Shown: positions 26,758 through 35,137, counted from the first letter of the stretch. The stretch is DNA of 64,000 nt from Runella defluvii (GCF_014195535.1 NZ_JACIBY010000004.1:409945-473944), one strand, 5' to 3'. Made by a program: numbers and translations. Notes: generated by a model not told the origin, from the sequence alone.

Positions 26758-28437
26758 ATGAAAAAAATACTCATCATATCCTTCATTTCTTGTGCGCTTT
26801 TAACCCTCAACAGTTGTACTGATTTGGTTGAAAAAGTACTGGATGAATCATCGGCATCGGGCTTGACCGACAAGCAAGCGGCCGACGGTAGCCTTGCCCC
26901 TGTGTACGCACAATTGCCCAATATTTTCTTGCATACCAACTACTTCGCCATCCAAGAAATTTCTTCGGACGAGGCCATTTTACCTTACCGAGGTGGTACC
27001 GACTGGGGTGATAATGGAATTTATTTGGCCATGCACCAACACACATATACCAGCACCGACCCCAACATAAGAAACACTTGGTTGCTACTTACGCAGGGGA
27101 TTTCGCGCGCGGTGACGGCCATGAGTGCGTTGCCAAATATCAACGACACCAACGCCAAGACCTACATCGCCGAAGCCCGTGGGATGCGTGCTTACTACAA
27201 TTTGTTGTTGTTGGATTTGTTTGGATTGGTTTTCTCAAAAGAAGATCCTAATGGCCTTTCGGTGATTTTGCGCGGAGAGCAAGCGGTTGAGTACTTGAAA
27301 GCCGAATTTTTGGCCGTTGAACCGAGTTTGTTGACAACCGTTGGGCCTGGTCGCCTTACCAAAGGGGCTGTATGGGGGTTGTTGGCACGTTTGCACCTCA
27401 ACGCCGCCGTCTATCGTGATCGCTATGCTAACAGCTTCCAGTTTAAACCTGAGGACATGGACAAAGTGGTGGAATACACCGATAAAATCATCAACTCAGG
27501 TCAGTATAGTTTGTCGGCCGATTATTTCTCAATGTTTAACTCCGATAACAATAGTAACAAAGAGTTGATTTTTGTTGGAGAACAACGTGCTGAACTCAAC
27601 GGCCACAACCGTATGGCGTATTTCTCGTTGTCGGGTGACCAGTTCCCGTTGCCTGCTTTTCCTGCGGCAAACGGAACCGACGGCCCTGCCATCACTCCAG
27701 ATTTTTATCAATCGTGGGTTCAAGCAAACGACGGAAAAGATCCTGCGGGTATTGACCCTCGTTTCTTTAAACAAAACTGGACGATGCCTGCTGACTCGTG
27801 TATTGCAGCTGATAAGTTTGAAATGAACCGTGGAATTTTGCGCGGAACGCAGTACGGTTTAATCCGTGTCAATGGTGCTTTTGTACGTTGTGGAAACAAC
27901 TATAAAGTAGGAAAACTTTTCAACGTAACGCGTAACCGCCCAACCTTGGCCGTGAACTTTACGGAACAAGTAAACTTTACCGTGGTGGGTAGCGATTACA
28001 ACACAGGTTATCGCGTGTTGAAGTATGAATTTAGCAAAAAATCATCATCTGGTCGTAACCTCGGCGATGCTGACCTCGTGATTTTTCGCTTGGCAGATGC
28101 GTATTTGATGCGTGCTGAAGCCAAACTTCGCAAGAGCAACGATGCCGCTGGGGCTTTGGCAGATGTGAATACGGTACGCGCTGCGCGCAAAGCAGTAGGT
28201 ACGCCTGCACCAGCTTTGACCAGCATGACCCTCGACTTGCTTTTCCGTGAACGTGGGTTTGAGTTTTATTGGGAAGCCCAACGCCGTACGGACATGATTC
28301 GTTTCGGTAAATACGAAGGAACTTGGACTGAGAAGACCAACAATGATCCGAAAAAACGTATTTTCCCGATTCCTCAAACGGCCATCGACGGAGCGTCGAA
28401 CCTAGTAGGTTATCTTAAACAAAACGATAGCTACTAA
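26758..28437 (+). CDS. SusD/RagB family ligand-binding lipoprotein
   Basis: 559 residues. The lipoprotein signal has LNSC near residue 20, then the SusD N-terminal part (GLTDKQAADGSLAPVYAQL) and TPR-like helices. The C-terminal SusD segment includes LADAYLMRAEAKLRKSN, LLFRERGFEFYWEAQRRTDMIRFGKYEG and RIFPIPQTAID. It forms the lid over the SusC barrel and binds the ligand at the cell surface. Tightly spaced after susC and followed by a terminator, so the two make an operon without further enzymes. Confidence 0.94.
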   Translation: MKKILIISFISCALLTLNSCTDLVEKVLDESSASGLTDKQAADGSLAPVYAQLPNIFLHTNYFAIQEISSDEAILPYRGGTDWGDNGIYLAMHQHTYTSTDPNIRNTWLLLTQGISRAVTAMSALPNINDTNAKTYIAEARGMRAYYNLLLLDLFGLVFSKEDPNGLSVILRGEQAVEYLKAEFLAVEPSLLTTVGPGRLTKGAVWGLLARLHLNAAVYRDRYANSFQFKPEDMDKVVEYTDKIINSGQYSLSADYFSMFNSDNNSNKELIFVGEQRAELNGHNRMAYFSLSGDQFPLPAFPAANGTDGPAITPDFYQSWVQANDGKDPAGIDPRFFKQNWTMPADSCIAADKFEMNRGILRGTQYGLIRVNGAFVRCGNNYKVGKLFNVTRNRPTLAVNFTEQVNFTVVGSDYNTGYRVLKYEFSKKSSSGRNLGDADLVIFRLADAYLMRAEAKLRKSNDAAGALADVNTVRAARKAVGTPAPALTSMTLDLLFRERGFEFYWEAQRRTDMIRFGKYEGTWTEKTNNDPKKRIFPIPQTAIDGASNLVGYLKQNDSY

Positions 28438-28464
28438 TAAATAACAAGCAAATCACTATTTTAG

Positions 28465-28498
28465 AAGGTGGTCTCTCTAGCAGAGGCCACCTTTTTTT
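28465..28498 (+). terminator. Terminator after susD
   Basis: Stem AAGGTGG(T)CTCT / AGAG(G)CCACCTT with a 5-nt loop followed by a T-run. Confidence 0.85.
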
Positions 28499-28505
28499 GT
28501 TGACT

Positions 28506-28549
28506 GTGACAAATGTTACATTTCAATGAAAAAATTATATAGAATTTAG
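28506..28549 (+). promoter_or_regulatory. Crp-like operator of the cytochrome/DsrE/SoxB operon (site 3)
   Basis: GTGAC-AAAT-GTTAC at 28506-28519. At the standard distance the -7 region reads GAATTTAG (28542-28549), a weak match, with a TAGAATTT starting two bases earlier. The gene starts at 28579. Confidence 0.6.
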
Positions 28550-28578
28550 CGTCCTCGATTACAACCTCATTCGCCCGT

Positions 28579-29625
28579 ATGAAATTACTTAACGTTGTGC
28601 GCGTTCTTACCGTGCTAATTATCGCTGTCGCTTTGTATGCGGTAGGTCTTATTGGCTCGTACATTTTGGGCGCGTCAGATTGGCTAAAAAATTATACGGC
28701 CTCCTCCGCAACGGCAGATACCACCGCCGTTGTTCCTTATGATACCAACTTCCACGCGCTTTGGACACAGCCTGCCGATTGGCGTTTGGCAAAACTCGCA
28801 CCCGAGCAGCGTCTCAAAATCGACTACGGCCGTGAGTTGATTGCGCACACCGCCGAATACCTTGGGCCTAAAGGAAAAGTAAAAGCAAACTCCAACGGAA
28901 TGAATTGCCAAAACTGCCACCTCAACGCGGGTACTCAGCCTTGGGGCAATAATTACTTTGCGGTACAAGCCAATTATCCCAAATTCCGTGAACGCTCAGG
29001 GACGGTAGAAAACCAAATAAAACGAGTAAACGATTGCTTTGAACGTAGCCTTAACGGAAAAGCCCTCGATTCGACTAGCCGCGAAATGCAGGCAATTTTG
29101 GCCTATATCAAATGGATTGGAGGCGATGTCCCTAAAAAATATACCCCGCGTGGTTCGGGTATTTACAAACTCAAACTAATGAAACGTGCCGCCGACCCCG
29201 ATAAAGGAAGAGTTGTTTATGAACAAAAATGCCAAAGCTGCCACCAAGCTAATGGTGAGGGGGTGATGGCCGAAGGCGGGCGTACCTACACTTACCCGCC
29301 GCTGTGGGGCGAGCGCAGCTACAACAACGGCGCAGGTTTGTTTCGCCTTTCCAATTTGGCGGGCTATGTAAAATACAATATGCCTTTTGGCGCAACCTAC
29401 GAACGCCCTCAATTATCGGACGAAGAGTCGTGGGACGTGGCGGCTTTTGTCAATTCGATGCCGCGCCCTAGCAAAGATTTGAGCAAAGATTGGCCCAACA
29501 TCGCTGGCAAACCTTTTGACCATCCTTTTGGTCCTTATGCTGACCCATTTTCGGAACAGCAACACAAATACGGCCCCTTCAAACCCATCAAAGAATGGAA
29601 GGAAAAACACAAGAAAAAATCGTAA
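28579..29625 (+). CDS. TsdA-like dihaem cytochrome c, membrane-anchored
   Basis: 348 residues. One N-terminal membrane helix (about 6-30) anchors a periplasmic part with two haem c motifs: C110QNCH at the first and C218QSCH at the second. The segment HLNAGTQPWGNNYF and the VNDCFERSLNGK segment with Cys153 resemble thiosulfate dehydrogenase TsdA, where a cysteine after the first haem is an axial haem ligand. TsdA enzymes join two thiosulfates into tetrathionate or run the reverse. First gene of an operon with the DsrE-like and SoxB-like genes. Confidence 0.85.
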   Translation: MKLLNVVRVLTVLIIAVALYAVGLIGSYILGASDWLKNYTASSATADTTAVVPYDTNFHALWTQPADWRLAKLAPEQRLKIDYGRELIAHTAEYLGPKGKVKANSNGMNCQNCHLNAGTQPWGNNYFAVQANYPKFRERSGTVENQIKRVNDCFERSLNGKALDSTSREMQAILAYIKWIGGDVPKKYTPRGSGIYKLKLMKRAADPDKGRVVYEQKCQSCHQANGEGVMAEGGRTYTYPPLWGERSYNNGAGLFRLSNLAGYVKYNMPFGATYERPQLSDEESWDVAAFVNSMPRPSKDLSKDWPNIAGKPFDHPFGPYADPFSEQQHKYGPFKPIKEWKEKHKKKS

Positions 29626-29644
29626 ACACTTAACATAGTTCTCA

Positions 29645-30067
29645 ATGAAAAAGAACCTAATTGCCTTATTATTAGTTGTTTTTGCTTTTGTTAACCAAGG
29701 GTTTGCCCAACAAACCGATAAAGTTCACAAAATCGTATTTCACTTAGCTACCAGCGATACGTTGGCGCATAAAGCATTGGCCAAACAAGTGGCTAATGTG
29801 TTGGATTATTGGAAAAATGCCCAAATCGAAGTGGTCGTTCATAATAATGGCATTGGATTTATGAAAAAAAATGAGGCCAAAACTGCCAAAGAAATTGAGG
29901 CATTAAAAGCCCGAGGCGTGACGTTCGCAGTCTGTGAAAATACCTTGAAACAACGTAAAATCGACAAATCGGAGATTTTGCCTGAGGCTGTTTTTGTGCC
30001 CGTTGGTATTGCTGAGTTAGTCCTAAAACAAGAGGATGGCTGGGCGTATATCAAAGCGGGGTTTTAG
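29645..30067 (+). CDS. Exported DsrE/DsrF-like sulfur-carrier family protein
   Basis: 140 residues. A clear signal peptide (MKKNLIALLLVVFAFVNQGFA) precedes a DsrE-like domain with VHKIVFHLATSDTLAHKAL, IEVVVHNNGIGFM and a conserved Cys97 in FAVCENTL, the position that carries sulfur in DsrE/TusD proteins. Cytoplasmic DsrE proteins relay sulfane sulfur; an exported version suggests a periplasmic sulfur carrier, possibly standing in for SoxYZ. It lies 19 bp after the cytochrome gene and 85 bp before the SoxB-like gene. Confidence 0.85.
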   Translation: MKKNLIALLLVVFAFVNQGFAQQTDKVHKIVFHLATSDTLAHKALAKQVANVLDYWKNAQIEVVVHNNGIGFMKKNEAKTAKEIEALKARGVTFAVCENTLKQRKIDKSEILPEAVFVPVGIAELVLKQEDGWAYIKAGF

Positions 30068-30152
30068 GAGTGTAGGCGATTAATAGCAAACAAAAAATAC
30101 CAAGAAATCCCATTAATCGGTGTCTAATCCATTCAATCCGTGTTCAATAATT

Positions 30153-31814
30153 ATGCACTCAAGAAGAAAATTCATTCAAGCAAGCCTATTGGCTGGATTA
30201 GTGACAGAAAGCTCGGAGGTATTGGCCGAGGAAAAGAGCGAAATGAAACCAATTTTGACCCAAAATGGAACCATTACGTTGCTCCAGACCACCGATGTGC
30301 ATTGTCAGCTTCATGCACACGATGAGCTTTTTTGGGAAAATAACCAGCTTGCTTTTCGCAAAGCAGGTGGTTACGCCCATTTAGCGACGGCCATCGACCA
30401 ACTCCGAAAACAAAACCCTGACAATACCTTCGTGATGGATACGGGAGATATGTTTCAAGGAAGTATGCTGTCGGTAAAAACGTCGGGACAAGCATTTGTG
30501 CCTTTGCTCAATGCCATTGGCTATGATTTGTATTTGCCTGGCAACTGGGAAGTGGTGTATTACAAACAAAATATGCAAAAACTGATGGGAGGCTTGATGG
30601 CGCCTAAAGTTTGCGCCAACATGTACCACGATGTAGGCGAGGGGAAAAAGGGAGAACTGGTTTTTCAGCCGTATCATATTATTCATAAACTGGGCGTTAA
30701 AATTGGCTTTTTGGGCTACACCGACCACCTCGTGCCTATCCGCCAGTCGCCGTATTACAGCAAGGGCATTGTTTATACCAAACCTGAAGACAACATCAAG
30801 TACTGGGTAGAGGTATTGAAGCAGCAAGAACAGTGCGATTTTGTGATTGTTCTGGCTCACATTGGGTTGTCGCAGCAAATTGCATTGGCCAACAACCCCG
30901 ATGCCAAAGGAGTGGATTATGTTTTTGGGGCCGATACCCACGAGCGGGTTAGAAAACCAATCCAGTGTGAGTACGCTAAAGTCGTAGAACCTGGGGCATT
31001 TGGGTCATTTGTGGGGCGTCTTGATTTGCAAGTCACCGATGGGAAAATTGTGGGGGAAAAGTACGAACTCATTGAAGTAAACCCCAAAAAATACCCTGCC
31101 AAACCCGAGATTAAAAAATTGGTAGAGGAAATCGAAAAGCCGTATCATGCCCAAATCAATCAAGTGATTGGCTACAGTACCGAGCCGTTGTACCGAAACA
31201 TGGTGGTCGAAAATACGATTGATACCCTCATCGTGGATGCGCTCAAATGGAAAGTTAATACCGAAGTGGTGCTTTCTAATGGCTTTCGGTTTTGTCCACC
31301 GTGCGTGCCCGATGCTTCGGGGAAAGTGGCCATTACGGAAGGCTATCTTTTTGATATGTTGCCCGTCGATGCGACCGTGCGCGTGGGGAAAGCCACGGGG
31401 CAGCAGCTGGTCGATTGGCTCGAAAAAGAACTTCAAAATGTATTTGCCCAAGATGCTACCAAGCGTTTTGGTGGCTGGGTGGTGCGTTTCAAAGGCATGG
31501 AAGTAGAGTTTAAAGCCTTTGAACGCGTGGGGCAACGGGTGAAAAAAGTCATGATTGGCGACAAACCACTTGAATTAGAAAAAACCTATACGATTGCCGC
31601 CTGTGAGCGCGATGGAGACCCTGCGGATATGCTTTGCCGCATGAAAGGCGTGAAAGAAGCTTCGAATACCTCTTATACCCTTCATAGTGTGATGAAAGAA
31701 TATTTAAAAGAGTTTTCGCCCGTGAGTCCTAAGATGCGACAAGCAGCGAAGGTCTTGGATGCTCCCCAAACACTCTTATCGCAGGTTCATGGGGTCGATT
31801 ATCAATTTTTGTAG
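30153..31814 (+). CDS. SoxB-like metallophosphatase-fold thiosulfohydrolase
   Basis: About 553 residues with a twin-arginine-type signal (SRRKFIQASLLAGL). The metallophosphatase domain has Asp48 and His50 (QTTDVHCQLHAH), MDTGDMFQGSM, and GNWEVVYY where ordinary 5'-nucleotidases have GNHE. That Trp substitution is characteristic of SoxB. LAHIGLS and GADTHERV supply further metal ligands. The C-terminal 5'-nucleotidase-like domain ends with ERDGDPADMLCRMKG. SoxB releases sulfate from SoxY-bound thiosulfate, yet no soxXA, soxYZ or soxCD is seen in the window. Start at the ATG at 30153. Confidence 0.82.
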   Translation: MHSRRKFIQASLLAGLVTESSEVLAEEKSEMKPILTQNGTITLLQTTDVHCQLHAHDELFWENNQLAFRKAGGYAHLATAIDQLRKQNPDNTFVMDTGDMFQGSMLSVKTSGQAFVPLLNAIGYDLYLPGNWEVVYYKQNMQKLMGGLMAPKVCANMYHDVGEGKKGELVFQPYHIIHKLGVKIGFLGYTDHLVPIRQSPYYSKGIVYTKPEDNIKYWVEVLKQQEQCDFVIVLAHIGLSQQIALANNPDAKGVDYVFGADTHERVRKPIQCEYAKVVEPGAFGSFVGRLDLQVTDGKIVGEKYELIEVNPKKYPAKPEIKKLVEEIEKPYHAQINQVIGYSTEPLYRNMVVENTIDTLIVDALKWKVNTEVVLSNGFRFCPPCVPDASGKVAITEGYLFDMLPVDATVRVGKATGQQLVDWLEKELQNVFAQDATKRFGGWVVRFKGMEVEFKAFERVGQRVKKVMIGDKPLELEKTYTIAACERDGDPADMLCRMKGVKEASNTSYTLHSVMKEYLKEFSPVSPKMRQAAKVLDAPQTLLSQVHGVDYQFL

Positions 31815-31818
31815 GAGT

Positions 31819-31862
31819 GTAACAATTGTCACGGACTAGGGGCTTGGGCGGCGGTACTTTTG
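31819..31862 (+). promoter_or_regulatory. Crp-like operator and promoter of the porin/YeeE operon (site 4)
   Basis: GTAAC-AATT-GTCAC at 31819-31832 and a TACTTTTG -7 box at 31855-31862. The spacing (centre 29.5 bp from the box) is identical to site 1. It lies immediately after the SoxB-like stop codon; the gene starts at 31884. Confidence 0.75.
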
Positions 31863-31883
31863 TATAAAATTCTCGCAAATTGT

Positions 31884-33299
31884 ATGAAAGTGCCGTTTTT
31901 ACTTCCGTTGATGGGTATTTGGTGGAGTGTTAGTAGTGCAGTGGCGCAGGTACACAGCGACCAGCAGTATAAACACAAAGCAACCCCCGCCGACTCTATC
32001 CAAGACCTGAGTCATTTTTTTGCCAAAGGTCATTTTCACGGACATGCCCGTTCGTATTGGATGGGAACTGACAACGCAAGTGGCTTGAGCAATTTCTACG
32101 CTTGGGGGGTGGGAGCGGGTATTGGCTACGAAACGCCGCGTATTTTAAACCGTTTTCAAGTAGGACTAAGCGGTTTTTTTATGTTCAACTTGATGTCTTC
32201 TGATTTATCAAAACCTGATGCTAAAACGGGGCAAATCAACCGCTACGAAGTGGGATTGTTTGATATTCGCCGCCCCAACGACCACGAAGATTTAGACCGT
32301 TTGGAAGAACTATACCTTCGCTATCATTTTGGGAAAAAATCAAAAGTTACCGTTGGCCGTCAAGTACCCAAAACGCCTTTTATCAATCCTCAAGACGGAC
32401 GAATGCGCCCAACACTGACAGAAGCGGCAGTTGTAGAGCTTAATGAATGGAAAAACACCAAAATTCAACTAGAATACGTGTTCCGAATTTCGCCCCGTTC
32501 GACCGTTGAATGGTTTAGGGTGGGAGAAAGTATGGGAATCTACCCCGTTGGAGTGGGGTTGGATGGAAAACCTTCTACCTATGCCAATAACGTAGAGTCA
32601 AAGGGGGTACTGATTGGTGGAATCACCCAAACCATTGGCCCCGTGACGGTTCAGGCGTGGGATACTTACGTCGAAAATGTCTTCAACACTGCTTTTGTGC
32701 AAGTTGATTGGAAGTCAAAATTTAAAAATAAACACGCTTGGGTGGCAGGCTTTCAAGCCGTTCGCCAGCAATCGGTCGGAAACGGAGGAAATCATGACGT
32801 AACCAAAGCCTATATGGCACCCGATAGCCGTTCGGCGGTTTTTTCGGGTAGGGTGGGGTATCGTTCTCCCAAATACGATGTCAACATAAACGCGACGCGC
32901 ATTACAGCCGAAGGACGCTATTTGATGCCGCGAGAATGGGGAAGAGAACCGTTCTATACATTTATGCCACGCGAACGAAACGAAGGGATGGGTGACGTCA
33001 ATGCGTTTTCGGTCAATGCGTTTTATAAACCTCGAACTCAGCTGAAATGGGAAGTAAGTTGGGGCTACTATAAACTTTCTGATGTAAAAAATGTGTTTTT
33101 AAATAAGTACGGAATGCCAGCTTATACGCAGCTAAATGCAGGCATGAGTTACCAATTTAAAGGCTTTTTTGAAGGACTAGATGCCCAACTTTTGGTTGTT
33201 CGGAAAGATAACATCGGAGCAACGTACGAAAACGACCGCTACGTGTTCAATAAAGTAAACATGTCTCATTTTAATTTTATCCTCAATTATCATTACTAA
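31884..33299 (+). CDS. Outer membrane porin, OprD-like
   Basis: About 471 residues. A signal peptide precedes HFFAKGHFHGHARSYWMGTDNA, and the rest is a beta-strand-rich barrel with VGRQVPKTPFINPQDGRMRPT and a terminal aromatic stretch NFILNYHY. The start and layout resemble OprD-family porins of Bacteroidota. Its own operator and the downstream YeeE/YedE genes 38 bp away indicate a role in admitting a sulfur anion, perhaps thiosulfate or tetrathionate. The ligand is inferred from context. Confidence 0.82.
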   Translation: MKVPFLLPLMGIWWSVSSAVAQVHSDQQYKHKATPADSIQDLSHFFAKGHFHGHARSYWMGTDNASGLSNFYAWGVGAGIGYETPRILNRFQVGLSGFFMFNLMSSDLSKPDAKTGQINRYEVGLFDIRRPNDHEDLDRLEELYLRYHFGKKSKVTVGRQVPKTPFINPQDGRMRPTLTEAAVVELNEWKNTKIQLEYVFRISPRSTVEWFRVGESMGIYPVGVGLDGKPSTYANNVESKGVLIGGITQTIGPVTVQAWDTYVENVFNTAFVQVDWKSKFKNKHAWVAGFQAVRQQSVGNGGNHDVTKAYMAPDSRSAVFSGRVGYRSPKYDVNINATRITAEGRYLMPREWGREPFYTFMPRERNEGMGDVNAFSVNAFYKPRTQLKWEVSWGYYKLSDVKNVFLNKYGMPAYTQLNAGMSYQFKGFFEGLDAQLLVVRKDNIGATYENDRYVFNKVNMSHFNFILNYHY

Positions 33300-33337
33300 T
33301 CATCATTTTTGCACATACGTAACTCATTCTCTGACTT

Positions 33338-33910
33338 ATGGAATTAATCGAACTCATCAAAAAACCGTGGCCGTGGTACGTAGCAGGGCCATTGATTGGC
33401 CTGACAGTGCCAACATTGTTGCTCATTGGCAATAAATCATTCGGGATTTCGTCGTCGTTGCGCCACATCTGTGCGGCGTGTTTTCCTGCTAACATTTCCT
33501 TTTTCAAATACGATTGGAAAAAAGAAATCTGGAATTTGTTCTTCGTAGTGGGAGTATTGGTTGGGGGCTTTTTAGCAACTCAATTTCTCGAAAATCCTGA
33601 TGATTTTGTGATTTCTGAAAAGACAATAGCTGCCCTCAGAGAGCTTGGAATTCAGGATTTTAAAGGCTTGATGCCTGCGGATTTGTTTGCTCTTGAAAAT
33701 ATTTTGTCGCTCAAAGGCTTCATTTTCTTTGTTTTTGGTGGTTTTTTGGTAGGTTTTGGTACGCGTTGGGCAGGTGGCTGTACGTCAGGGCACGCGATTA
33801 TGGGGCTTTCAACCCTGCAACTCCCGTCGTTGATTGCGACTTGTTGTTTCATGATTGGCGGCTTTGTGATGGTACAAGTACTTCTTCCTTTCATTTTCAA
33901 ACTTTTCTAA
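33338..33910 (+). CDS. YeeE/YedE family transporter subunit 1
   Basis: 190 residues with about five membrane helices. The conserved GFGTRWAGGCTSGHAIMG contains Cys148, the motif of YeeE/YedE (DUF395) half-transporters; an additional Cys pair lies in RHICAACFPAN. Relatives such as TsuA and PmpA move thiosulfate or persulfide-type sulfur across the membrane by passing it between cysteines. Paired with the next gene 19 bp downstream, which likely supplies the other half. Confidence 0.88.
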   Translation: MELIELIKKPWPWYVAGPLIGLTVPTLLLIGNKSFGISSSLRHICAACFPANISFFKYDWKKEIWNLFFVVGVLVGGFLATQFLENPDDFVISEKTIAALRELGIQDFKGLMPADLFALENILSLKGFIFFVFGGFLVGFGTRWAGGCTSGHAIMGLSTLQLPSLIATCCFMIGGFVMVQVLLPFIFKLF

Positions 33911-33929
33911 CCTTCAATCAACGAATCTC

Positions 33930-34433
33930 ATGGCAACGAATCAAACAAATACAAATACGGTATCTTTTCCAGAACACTTAGTATGCGATGCGCCCAACGA
34001 CATGGTGAAGCGTGAAAGCACCCTTGGCAACCTCAAGTATTTGGTGGTTGGGGTGATGTTTGGCATTGTGTTCGTCAAAGCCGAAATCATTTCGTGGTTT
34101 CGTATTCAAGAAATGTTCCGTCTTCATAGCTTTCACATGTACGGTGTTATTGGCTCGGCGGTAGTAGTGGGGATGATTTCGGTTTTTCTGATTAAAAAAT
34201 TCAACATCAAAACCCTAGCTGGCGAAACGGTGCAGTTTCACCCGAAGAAATTTATGCGGGGACAAATCTACGGCGGCTTACTCTTTGGCTTAGGCTGGGG
34301 AATCACAGGGGCTTGTCCAGGGCCTTTGTTTGCCCAAATTGGAAGTGGTTATGTGGCAGTGATTGTAACGCTCCTCAGTGCGATTGCAGGAACTTGGACA
34401 TACGGGCTTTTAAAAGACAGATTGCCAAACTAA
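33930..34433 (+). CDS. YeeE/YedE family transporter subunit 2 (DUF6691-like)
   Basis: 167 residues with four membrane helices after a cytoplasmic N terminus. The conserved motif GLGWGITGACPGPLFAQIGSG carries Cys129, again the sulfur-passing type of residue. It complements the preceding subunit, as in two-gene PmpA/PmpB-like sulfur transporters. Separated from the DUF983 gene by 24 bp. Confidence 0.87.
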   Translation: MATNQTNTNTVSFPEHLVCDAPNDMVKRESTLGNLKYLVVGVMFGIVFVKAEIISWFRIQEMFRLHSFHMYGVIGSAVVVGMISVFLIKKFNIKTLAGETVQFHPKKFMRGQIYGGLLFGLGWGITGACPGPLFAQIGSGYVAVIVTLLSAIAGTWTYGLLKDRLPN

Positions 34434-34457
34434 ACGTGTAAACGTGCTGACATTGAC

Positions 34458-34847
34458 ATGCTAAAAGGAACCAAACTATACAGTATTCTCTTCAACAAGT
34501 GCCCACGCTGCCACGAAGGAGACTTTTTTGTTACAAAAACGGCTTACGACCTCAAAAATTTTGACAAAATGCACAAACGTTGCTCTCACTGCGACGAAGA
34601 TTTTGAGCGGGAGCCAGGTTTTTATTTTGGAGCTATGTACACCAGCTACGGGCTTTATGTAGCGACCATCGTGACGTCATTTTTGGGCTATGTTATTTTT
34701 CTTGGAGGAGATGAGCTGCGGCTCCTGGCCTTTTTGATTCCAGGGCTTATTTTGTTGATGCCGCTGTATTTTCGGATAGGGCGGCGCATTTGGATAAATA
34801 TTTTTGTGAAGTACAAATCAAAAAAAGCAGAAGAAAGTATCAATTAA
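34458..34847 (+). CDS. DUF983 family membrane protein
   Basis: 129 residues. Two zinc-ribbon CxxC pairs (KCPRCHEG and RCSHCDED) are followed by an FEREPGFYFGAMYTSYG segment and two membrane helices. This is the DUF983 pattern; function unknown. Close spacing (24 bp) after the YeeE subunits suggests co-transcription, with a strong terminator immediately downstream. Confidence 0.85.
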   Translation: MLKGTKLYSILFNKCPRCHEGDFFVTKTAYDLKNFDKMHKRCSHCDEDFEREPGFYFGAMYTSYGLYVATIVTSFLGYVIFLGGDELRLLAFLIPGLILLMPLYFRIGRRIWINIFVKYKSKKAEESIN

Positions 34848-34849
34848 CC

Positions 34850-34886
34850 AACCTCTCGAAAGTTCAAAACTTTCGAGAGGTTTTTT
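34850..34886 (+). terminator. Terminator after the DUF983 gene
   Basis: Perfect 15-bp stem AACCTCTCGAAAGTT / AACTTTCGAGAGGTT with a 3-nt loop and a T-run, belonging to the CTCGAAAGTT palindrome family seen also at 34995-35028 and, altered, at 36355-36387. Confidence 0.85.
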
Positions 34887-34888
34887 GT

Positions 34889-34980
34889 CGTGCTGAGGGT
34901 TGCTCGCCATACCGTGTTGAGGGTTGCTATATCGTGTTGAGGGTTGCTATATCGTGTTGAGGGTTGCTCACAACCCGAAT
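34889..34980. repeat. GGGTTGCT tandem direct repeats
   Basis: Four copies of CGTGyTGAGGGTTGCT. The units are 24, 20, 20 and 28 bp long, starting at 34889, 34913, 34933 and 34953. The last copy extends into CACAACCCGAAT and matches 41778-41805 in 27 of 28 positions. Confidence 0.88.
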
Positions 34981-34994
34981 AGAGTCGATACTCA

Positions 34995-35028
34995 AACTTC
35001 TCGAAAGTTATAAAACTTTCGAGAAGTT
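34995..35028. repeat. CTCGAAAGTT palindrome before the SQR promoter
   Basis: Perfect 15-bp inverted repeat AACTTCTCGAAAGTT / AACTTTCGAGAAGTT with a 4-nt loop and T-rich sequence downstream. Its close relative is the terminator at 34850. Confidence 0.8.
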
Positions 35029-35064
35029 CTTTTTCTTGAAAAATGAATTAAATTTCTTGCTTGT

Positions 35065-35108
35065 GTGATATTTGTTACAAAGTAAGGCATGGGAAAAGGT
35101 GATTTTTG
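35065..35108 (+). promoter_or_regulatory. Crp-like operator and promoter of the SQR gene (site 5)
   Basis: GTGAT-ATTT-GTTAC at 35065-35078; at the standard distance, GATTTTTG (35101-35108) matches the -7 box in five of six positions. The gene starts at 35138. Confidence 0.7.
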
Positions 35109-35137
35109 AGCTCAATAACAACCTTCCTCTTTTTCCC

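Noticed and set aside
30381-31535. Two long antisense frames inside the SoxB-like gene
   Set aside because: Both are shadows of a strongly supported coding region with motif-level conservation.
34889-34980. Possible CRISPR-like short repeats
   Set aside because: Units are direct 20- to 28-bp copies with almost no spacer and match another intergenic locus.
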